From a virus, in the IMG/VR virus record IMGVR_UViG_3300044994_000197, positions 1 through 31,840 of that record: a stretch of DNA of 31,840 nucleotides. One strand, 5' to 3'. Positions 15,377 through 20,644 of the stretch are shown here, one piece after another. The translations under genes were made by a program, and so were the position numbers. Positions within the stretch are counted from its first letter, which is position 1. Each line of letters begins with the position of its first letter. Under the pieces are notes generated by a model, which was given only the letters and a program-made list of their open reading frames with translations, searched no databases and was not told the DNA's origin.

Positions 15377-15422
15377 AGATGGGCGTATAGGTGTAATGCA
15401 GATGGGCGTATAGGTGTAATGC
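15377..15422. repeat. 23-bp tandem duplication in leader of secreted-protein gene
   Basis: The unit AGATGGGCGTATAGGTGTAATGC is present twice head to tail (15377-15399 and 15400-15422), directly upstream of the ribosome site of the 15362 gene. It could be an operator pair or an untranslated-leader duplication. Confidence 0.9.
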
Positions 15423-15474
15423 TGTGAGAACGATTTTCTGACAACAATTTGCAGAAATTATTCTGGGTTAGCCG

Positions 15475-15666
15475 TTAATCCCAGAGCTTGCCCACTGCAA
15501 AGCGAATCCGAGCAAGTGCCAAACACGATCCTTGATTCGTTTTCGGACTCCACGAATGATATTCGTTGGGAAGCCCGTACTGGTAAACGACGTGGTAACC
15601 ATCCCGATCACCCTTTCGTTCGGGCCATGCGAAAACCTTTTTGTTTCCGATGTAAAACTGACTCAT
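15475..15666 (-). CDS. Small hypothetical protein, 63 residues
   Basis: ATG 15666 with AGGAG about 10 nt upstream. The peptide is compact and aromatic (YIGNKKVFAWPERKGDRDGY followed by HVVYQYGLPNEYHSWSP) and ends in a helix (CLALARIRFAVGKLWD). It has no signal peptide or membrane segment. The codon pattern and ribosome site support a real gene. Function unknown; two Trp-Ser/Trp-Pro turns suggest a small beta domain. Confidence 0.65.
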   Translation of the reverse strand: MSQFYIGNKKVFAWPERKGDRDGYHVVYQYGLPNEYHSWSPKTNQGSCLALARIRFAVGKLWD

Positions 15667-15725
15667 AAATCCATGACTCCTATTGATATAACAAGGCAGT
15701 TATCTTTACCCTGTTTACTCCTTGC

Positions 15726-15739
15726 AGTCTAACCGCTAC
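15726..15739 (-). promoter_or_regulatory. Late promoter motif upstream of 15666 gene
   Basis: Minus strand GTAGCGGT followed by TAGACT, located 2 nt after the stop of the haem-protein gene and about 60 nt before ATG 15666. Same class as 25353-25366. Confidence 0.55.
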
Positions 15740-15741
15740 TT

Positions 15742-16326
15742 TTATTTGATCGGTTTTTCGTCGGCCCAATCAGCGAATACGTTAAACTCTTTTTGTTCCA
15801 TCGCCGGTTTACCTTTGGGCATTCGGCCTTTGCTCACTGCGATAAACGAGCGTAACCGAACCGATTCGGGAATCTTTGCAGGATCGATGGACAGATCGGG
15901 TTCGGTTGCTCCTTTCTTGTGGCAACTGGCACAACGGGTTGCCAGAATCTGATTGATTGTGCCGTCCTTCGGTGCCACGATATTTTCTTTCGGGGTCACA
16001 TCAAGGGGGGGAGTTCCGTTTGTTAGGGGGGGAGTTCCCTTTCCCGCTTGGATCAACCCGTAAAGCTCTTTGGCAACCAATCGAGCAAATTCGGCTTGCC
16101 GTGCTTCGTCGGAAGGTTGTGCGAAGTAGTCGGGTCGAACCTGAACCGCGAATGCCTTTGGCACTAACACCGTGTCATAGTAGTAGTGTTGTGCGTAGGT
16201 CGGTGTGTTATAGACAGGGGCGACGTAATTGCCCGTTGTCACCACACGCCGACAATCGGACGCATTGAGCGTAAAAGCACAAGCCAACAGCACAAGGCTT
16301 GCGAAACAAAAGATTCGTGCGAACAT
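15742..16326 (-). CDS. Exported small c-type cytochrome
   Basis: 194 residues. The signal peptide MFARIFCFASLVLLACAFTL has cleavage expected after NAS near residue 23. The CASCH haem-attachment site is at 132-136, in ILATRCASCHKKGATEPDLS. RMPKG, with Met 169, is the likely distal ligand in SKGRMPKGKPAMEQKEFNVF. This is the layout of a class I mono-haem domain like those fused to planctomycete proteins, and haem would be attached outside the cytoplasm by the host machinery. The linker contains a seven-residue duplication (GTPPLTN/GTPPLDV) from two identical 14-bp G7-containing repeats. Its ATG overlaps the stop of the larger cytochrome gene (TAATG), so the two are translated together. Confidence 0.85.
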   Translation of the reverse strand: MFARIFCFASLVLLACAFTLNASDCRRVVTTGNYVAPVYNTPTYAQHYYYDTVLVPKAFAVQVRPDYFAQPSDEARQAEFARLVAKELYGLIQAGKGTPPLTNGTPPLDVTPKENIVAPKDGTINQILATRCASCHKKGATEPDLSIDPAKIPESVRLRSFIAVSKGRMPKGKPAMEQKEFNVFADWADEKPIK

Positions 16327-18071
16327 TATTTCTTCTCCTTCAATTTGAGTTCAAATTTCTCGATAGCGTCTTGAATTAACAAATCCTTGAGCATGAGTTT
16401 GATCCTCTCCTCTTGCCCCTTATCGGCATCGAGAATCAAAAACATCTCACGGGCAACCCCGTCTATCGGGTCTTCCCATGCTTCACGCGGAATCGACTTG
16501 CCCAAAGCCAGTTGGTTCGGTCGAGTCTTCACGGGTCGATACTGCAACACAATGAGTTTGAGCCGATCTTCTGACACACCTAATTCACGCGATGCCGATT
16601 TTAGATCGATATTCGAATCGTACATATCCCGAAACTTTTGGAACTGTTTGACAGTTTCAACCGGTGTCCAACTCTTTTTTGTGGCAGGATCAAACGTCGT
16701 TTGCTCTACGAAGTAGAGGTACGGGTCTTGCCAACCCTTGATCTTGCGTGTCCACGACGTGTAAAAATCCTCTATCTGTTGCTGCTTGATTGGATCATCC
16801 GATGCAAGTTCCAACCCATATTTTTTTGCAGCCGTTACTTGCTCTTCAAACGTGATGAATCCCCCCGAAGGAAGATGACACACGACACAACTCATATGGG
16901 TGCGAACATCGAGATACTTATCAATCTTGGAATCGACCTGAGCTAGATTTGACGGTGCAATCTCGACCCGTTTATCATCGCCCCCCACGAGTAAACCTGA
17001 TTGTGAGCCGTTGGGAAGGGTTGCGAGAATTTCCGATCCGTCGGCTTTAATATCGCCCTTTGCAATCTGCCCGAAGCGTTCCATATGGTCTTTGTCGCCC
17101 TGCACTTTGAACACATCGAAGGTTCGAGTCACAACGCCGAAATCGGAAGGGGTCACGCGAACCGCACGGGTACGCAAAGCCACGAATGAGCCTGCCCCAT
17201 CTCCATCGAGTTTGCCCAATCCGATGCCACCAACACGCGGGTCAACGCCGGTGTTTTTAATCGCTTCTGCGAAGTTGTTCCCACCCCACTTCTTCTCAAA
17301 ATCCGCTCCTGTCTCTGGGAAGTTTACTTGCCCTTTCTTTGCAGATTTAGCCACGACGGGGAAGGGATTATCAACACCTTTCACTGGCACTTCAACCCAC
17401 TTGTTGTATTTGAATGAACCCTTCGGATAGGTCTTCCCATCTTCGGGCCAAACGCCCCCTTCCCAATCAGTGATTACCGTTTTCCACTCGGTCTGTGGCT
17501 TCGCGGTCGGTCGGTCAATCGGGATAAGAATATCCCCATCGGGGAAGCGTTCTTGAGCGTAGAGCAAGTCGTAGTAGGTCGTCGCTTTATTGCTCTCTAT
17601 GCTATCCCGAAACAGTTGCCAAGCGTTCATCACGATTACAGATGCAAGCGTCTTCGGGTCTTGTTTCACGCCACACGCACGCCGGATGAACTCGGCTTGT
17701 TGGGTGGGGATGAGAGGTTCCCTGAATAGGTAATCTCTGTTCCCGACGACCTCCCATGCGGTTCGTGTCCAATTTGGGGCACGGCGTATATCGTAACGGA
17801 CGATCAACCCGTTAGCGATTTCCGTTTCAGGAAGGATGCTCTTGGCAGTGGATAGATGATTGATCCAGAAACGAAAGACCCGACGAAACGCCGGTCGATC
17901 ATCTTCGGGAATCGTGTGAAAGGAAAAGTAACGCTGAAAAGGAGCGTCTTCGGGTTTGACCTTCACGGCAAGATCGTTCACCACAAGCCCAATAATCTGA
18001 GCCGGTGAGACGAGTTCCTTTTCGGGCATCGGTTGCCCAATCGTCATCGACAATAACAACAACCCCTGCAT
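16326..18071 (-). CDS. Large cytochrome c-domain protein, planctomycete-like
   Basis: 581 residues. The short hydrophobic N-terminus (MQGLLLLSMTIGQP) may be an export signal. It carries one haem site, CVVCH, at 395-399, preceded by SEILATLPNGSQSGLLVGGD and RVEIAPSNL. From memory, that order (E-I-....LPNG.Q.G....G......AP then C..CH) is characteristic of a large cytochrome c-domain family common in Planctomycetota. The early RYFSFHTIPEDDRPAFRRVF also fits that family, as do FWINHLS and TTYYDLL. Electron transfer or redox sensing in the periplasm is the family expectation, but I know of no proven function. GGAG precedes ATG 18071, 21 nt after the small membrane-peptide gene. Confidence 0.8.
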   Translation of the reverse strand: MQGLLLLSMTIGQPMPEKELVSPAQIIGLVVNDLAVKVKPEDAPFQRYFSFHTIPEDDRPAFRRVFRFWINHLSTAKSILPETEIANGLIVRYDIRRAPNWTRTAWEVVGNRDYLFREPLIPTQQAEFIRRACGVKQDPKTLASVIVMNAWQLFRDSIESNKATTYYDLLYAQERFPDGDILIPIDRPTAKPQTEWKTVITDWEGGVWPEDGKTYPKGSFKYNKWVEVPVKGVDNPFPVVAKSAKKGQVNFPETGADFEKKWGGNNFAEAIKNTGVDPRVGGIGLGKLDGDGAGSFVALRTRAVRVTPSDFGVVTRTFDVFKVQGDKDHMERFGQIAKGDIKADGSEILATLPNGSQSGLLVGGDDKRVEIAPSNLAQVDSKIDKYLDVRTHMSCVVCHLPSGGFITFEEQVTAAKKYGLELASDDPIKQQQIEDFYTSWTRKIKGWQDPYLYFVEQTTFDPATKKSWTPVETVKQFQKFRDMYDSNIDLKSASRELGVSEDRLKLIVLQYRPVKTRPNQLALGKSIPREAWEDPIDGVAREMFLILDADKGQEERIKLMLKDLLIQDAIEKFELKLKEKK

Positions 18072-18092
18072 GAAGTCTCCGTTTTTTTGTTG

Positions 18093-18218
18093 TCAATCGT
18101 CTAATCTTTTAGTAATAGCTTGAATAATTAAACACGCAATACAGATTAGCACTAAAGCCCCACCCGCATAAATCACGGTCTCGAAAAATCCTTTCGTGAT
18201 GTTCATTTGAGCAATCAT
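18093..18218 (-). CDS. 41-residue single-span membrane peptide, holin-like candidate
   Basis: ATG 18218 overlaps the stop of the metalloprotease gene (ATGA), giving coupled translation. The product, MIAQMNITKGFFETVIYAGG then ALVLICIACLIIQAI and TKRLDD, has one strong hydrophobic span (about 15-35) and a charged C-terminus. It is the only small membrane protein seen in the late arm. By size, topology and place it could be a holin-like or lysis-regulating peptide, or a membrane partner of the adjacent protease and cytochromes. No homology supports either choice. Confidence 0.6.
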   Translation of the reverse strand: MIAQMNITKGFFETVIYAGGALVLICIACLIIQAITKRLDD

Positions 18219-19111
18219 TTTTGCAACTCAACTTTGTATCCTGCTTGCCGGAAAGCATCGATCAGCTTTTCGACATCTGCGGTTACGGTGATCGGGATCG
18301 TGACGGGCTTGGCAGAAGGCTTTTCATTGCGTCGAGCATAACCAAGAGCAATCGCACGCGATGCGTCCCTCTCGTTTGGGAATTTGACGTTTCGTGAGTA
18401 GGTCGGTTCCATCAGTGAACCGGTTCCGATTTGGTCATGTACGAGTCCTAAAACGTGACCGATCTCGTGGGCAGCGACCCTTACCATTTCGATTATGTTT
18501 GCGGGTGGAGGTTCAGTTGAACTCAATCCCCACGGTTCGGCGGAATCATACAACTGCTCTTTTGGTACCAGTGTGCCGTCTGCAAGTTCTGAATAAGCAA
18601 GGATGTTGCCCCTTCCATCGGGCATTCCATCGTTGCGGGCAATCACGCCAAATCGGTGATTTACGAGGGATTGTTTTACGTCGGTAACGGGGGTTGGATC
18701 GATATCGATCCAACGTGACCATGACTGCCATGCCATCGAGAATGCAGCACGGATTTCATCTGGTTTGAGGCTTCCCCGATACCCCGACACATCGACAAAA
18801 TACGTGATCTTTTTGGTAGGCCACTTTTTGGCGACAAAGTTCTCTTGCAGCCTGCTATCGGTTCCGCAAAAGTAAATCACACTGTCAGCAATCGCCTGAA
18901 CTTCAGCTTTTTCTTTTGGAGTTTCTTCGACCGGTGGTGGTGCAACGATTTCGGGACCGGTTAGCCCTGTTAATTTTTCGAGATACCGAGCAAAAAGAGA
19001 AAGGAGAAGCACACCAAGAGCAATCGCAAACCAACGCAAAACGGGACTGACCCACGCCCACGGGTTACTCGGTTCTGGTGTTACTGCGGTCTGGGTGTCT
19101 GAGGTTGCCAT
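18215..19111 (-). CDS. Membrane-anchored matrixin-type zinc metalloprotease
   Basis: 298 residues from ATG 19111 (GGGAG 8-13 nt upstream; a TTG two codons earlier is possible). A transmembrane span lies at about 22-43 (VLRWFAIALGVLLLSLFARY). A linker and a catalytic domain from about 95 follow. KKITYFVDVSGY and IRAAFSMAWQSWSRW are the matrixin strand and first helix. The zinc site HEIGHVLGLVH has H215, E216, H219 and H225, followed by the Met-turn SLMEPTY with Met 234. All catalytic residues are intact. The domain should face the periplasm or outside, cutting envelope or cell-surface proteins. In a late operon it is a candidate for release, receptor shedding or exclusion. There is no propeptide Cys switch. 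Confidence 0.85.
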   Translation of the reverse strand: MATSDTQTAVTPEPSNPWAWVSPVLRWFAIALGVLLLSLFARYLEKLTGLTGPEIVAPPPVEETPKEKAEVQAIADSVIYFCGTDSRLQENFVAKKWPTKKITYFVDVSGYRGSLKPDEIRAAFSMAWQSWSRWIDIDPTPVTDVKQSLVNHRFGVIARNDGMPDGRGNILAYSELADGTLVPKEQLYDSAEPWGLSSTEPPPANIIEMVRVAAHEIGHVLGLVHDQIGTGSLMEPTYSRNVKFPNERDASRAIALGYARRNEKPSAKPVTIPITVTADVEKLIDAFRQAGYKVELQK

Positions 19112-19176
19112 TGTCAATACTCCCTAAATCGTTGGAACTATTTCTGAAAATCTGGAACATCAGTGAAACTCCCAGA

Positions 19177-19205
19177 TTGAACGATCCGAGAGTACCTGCT
19201 ACGAT
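19177..19205 (+). promoter_or_regulatory. Promoter of 19212 gene, predicting a leaderless mRNA
   Basis: -35 TTGAAC (19177-19182), spacer 17, -10 TACGAT (19200-19205). The expected start of transcription, about 7 nt on, falls at or next to the A of ATG 19212, and no ribosome site precedes the ATG. The -10 shares bases with the late motif of the opposite strand (19189-19202). Confidence 0.6.
19189..19202 (-). promoter_or_regulatory. Late promoter motif for metalloprotease-cytochrome operon
   Basis: Minus strand GTAGCAGG followed by TACTCT, 77 nt before ATG 19111. It belongs to the set described under 25353-25366 and overlaps the plus-strand -10 of the 19212 gene. Confidence 0.55.
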
Positions 19206-19211
19206 GGAATC

Positions 19212-19970
19212 ATGGTAAACCATCGGTTAGAGTTATCACGGCTTGCACGTTTAATTCGCAAACATCCGCGAAAAAATGCCTATCACGCCATTCAAATCGG
19301 TCAACAGCTTGCACACGCCAAAAGGCTTGTTCCCTACGGAAAATGGGGCAAGTGGCTTGAAAAGAATATCCCATTCTCAGATTCACTAGCTTGTCAATTT
19401 GTGAAAGCATCAAGGATCATTAATGTGTTTGGTGTTGATTTCTTGCAGCGATGTTCCATCGCATGTTTGCCAATGTTAATGCGAAGAATGAAACCCGAAA
19501 CCAGAGAGAAAATCTTAGCACTCGAAGGGAAGAAGATCACTTACACCCAATGCCGTTTTGCGATTGGATCAAGTGAACCACGCAATTTCCTTGAGCCAAC
19601 GAAGATTTCAGCGTCAGAGAAGATCGGAGAATATATTGAGAAAATCATTCAAAAAGAAGAATTCATCACGATCACAAAATCGACCGACGAAGACTATAAC
19701 GAAGAATCTTTTTCAGTGGTCGGAATGACCACACAAACACACGCAACAAAATCAAGTCTTCTCGAAGCTCTGGCAACTGTCGCAGGTGACACACAAAGAA
19801 AGGTGTGCCCGTCGTGTAAACGTGAATTAGAACTTTCGATGTTCTCGAAGAAGTGTCACACCTGCAAAAACTGTGACCGTGCGAGGGTGAAAAAGTACAC
19901 ACAAGCCCGCAAGGCTAGGAAGGCGAAGCAAAATCTTTCGCCTTCATCCGCACCCGCAAATCAAGGATAG
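19212..19970 (+). CDS. DUF3102-like protein with C-terminal zinc ribbon
   Basis: 252 residues. The opening LIRKHPRKNAYHAIQIGQQL, followed by AHAKRLVPYGKWGKWLEKNI and PFSDSLACQFVKASRI, follows the DUF3102 pattern (A..IG..L..AK...H..W..WLE......A....++A), usually a DNA-binding or regulatory domain of mobile elements. The C-terminus holds CPSCKRELELSMFSKKCHTC then CDRAR, a zinc ribbon ahead of a Lys/Arg-rich tail. It is read against the late genes from its own promoter with no leader, so it may act earlier or constitutively. The last 56 nt overlap the convergent gene 19915-20259. A regulator is the likely role. Confidence 0.7.
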   Translation: MVNHRLELSRLARLIRKHPRKNAYHAIQIGQQLAHAKRLVPYGKWGKWLEKNIPFSDSLACQFVKASRIINVFGVDFLQRCSIACLPMLMRRMKPETREKILALEGKKITYTQCRFAIGSSEPRNFLEPTKISASEKIGEYIEKIIQKEEFITITKSTDEDYNEESFSVVGMTTQTHATKSSLLEALATVAGDTQRKVCPSCKRELELSMFSKKCHTCKNCDRARVKKYTQARKARKAKQNLSPSSAPANQG

Positions 19971-20259
19971 CTTTTTCCAAATCCAAACCATATTGGTTCG
20001 CCAAATCCCAAAGGTCGAAGTAAATCTCCGTTGCCAACCGGAAGTGAAAAGGGTTGCCTTTCAAAGCAGCTTCACGGGCTTTATCCCACATGTTTTTTCG
20101 GGGTCGAGGGTATTCACCCTTTGGGCCAACCTTGCACCGTTTGCACATCATTTCGAGCCACTGCACCCCCTTCACTGGATGCAGCAATTGGAGCATCCGG
20201 TGAATTTCCGAACGGTCGTCGAGGTTATCGAATTGAAAGTGTGCAGGTTTATTGGGCAT
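19915..20259 (-). CDS. Hypothetical protein, 114 residues
   Basis: ATG 20259 lies 11 nt inside the preceding gene. The protein is helical and basic, with a KRCKVGPKGEYPRPRKNMWD segment and FRLATEIYFDLWDLANQYGL toward the end. A CKRC pair near residue 39 is isolated, so a full zinc site is not evident. It follows the tail fibre and a coiled-coil gene and may be a fibre chaperone, but I recognise no family. Its 3' end overlaps the opposite-strand gene. Confidence 0.6.
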   Translation of the reverse strand: MPNKPAHFQFDNLDDRSEIHRMLQLLHPVKGVQWLEMMCKRCKVGPKGEYPRPRKNMWDKAREAALKGNPFHFRLATEIYFDLWDLANQYGLDLEKAILDLRVRMKAKDFASPS

Positions 20260-20635
20260 TTTCGGGAGTTGGTTCGAGTTTCTTTAGTTCGGCTTCGAGT
20301 CGTGCCTTTTCGGTTTCGATCGCTTTTTTCTTTGCGGCAATCACGTCGGGATGATTCGCATAACTTGCAAGTTTGGCAACCAATTCCCTTTTCTCGGCTT
20401 CGAGAGATTCGATAATCACACTTTTGCTTTGCGATTCCGCTTTGAGTGTCTCGACTGTAGCTTCAAGCTCTTGAATGCGGAACCACCGATCCGATGCGTT
20501 TTTAGACTCCACCGCAGCAAGTTTTTTGTAATTATCGAAGCGAGCTAAAAGGGCGTTCAATCCGTCAGCAAACTGCTGCAACTTCTCTGGAGTGTCAGGG
20601 TATGGATCAATGATTTCTTTTGTTTCGTCAGCCAT
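20249..20635 (-). CDS. Coiled-coil protein downstream of tail fibre
   Basis: 128 residues, ATG 20635 with AGGAA close upstream, 9 nt after the large tail gene. Residues of about 18-115 are nearly continuous heptads (FRIQELEATVETLKAESQSK and SLEAEKRELVAKLA among them), ending in a Pro-rich tail. No signal peptide or membrane span. It could be a fibre-associated trimeric stalk, a chaperone or a small virion protein. Confidence 0.6.
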   Translation of the reverse strand: MADETKEIIDPYPDTPEKLQQFADGLNALLARFDNYKKLAAVESKNASDRWFRIQELEATVETLKAESQSKSVIIESLEAEKRELVAKLASYANHPDVIAAKKKAIETEKARLEAELKKLEPTPENAQ

Positions 20636-20644
20636 ATTCCATTC

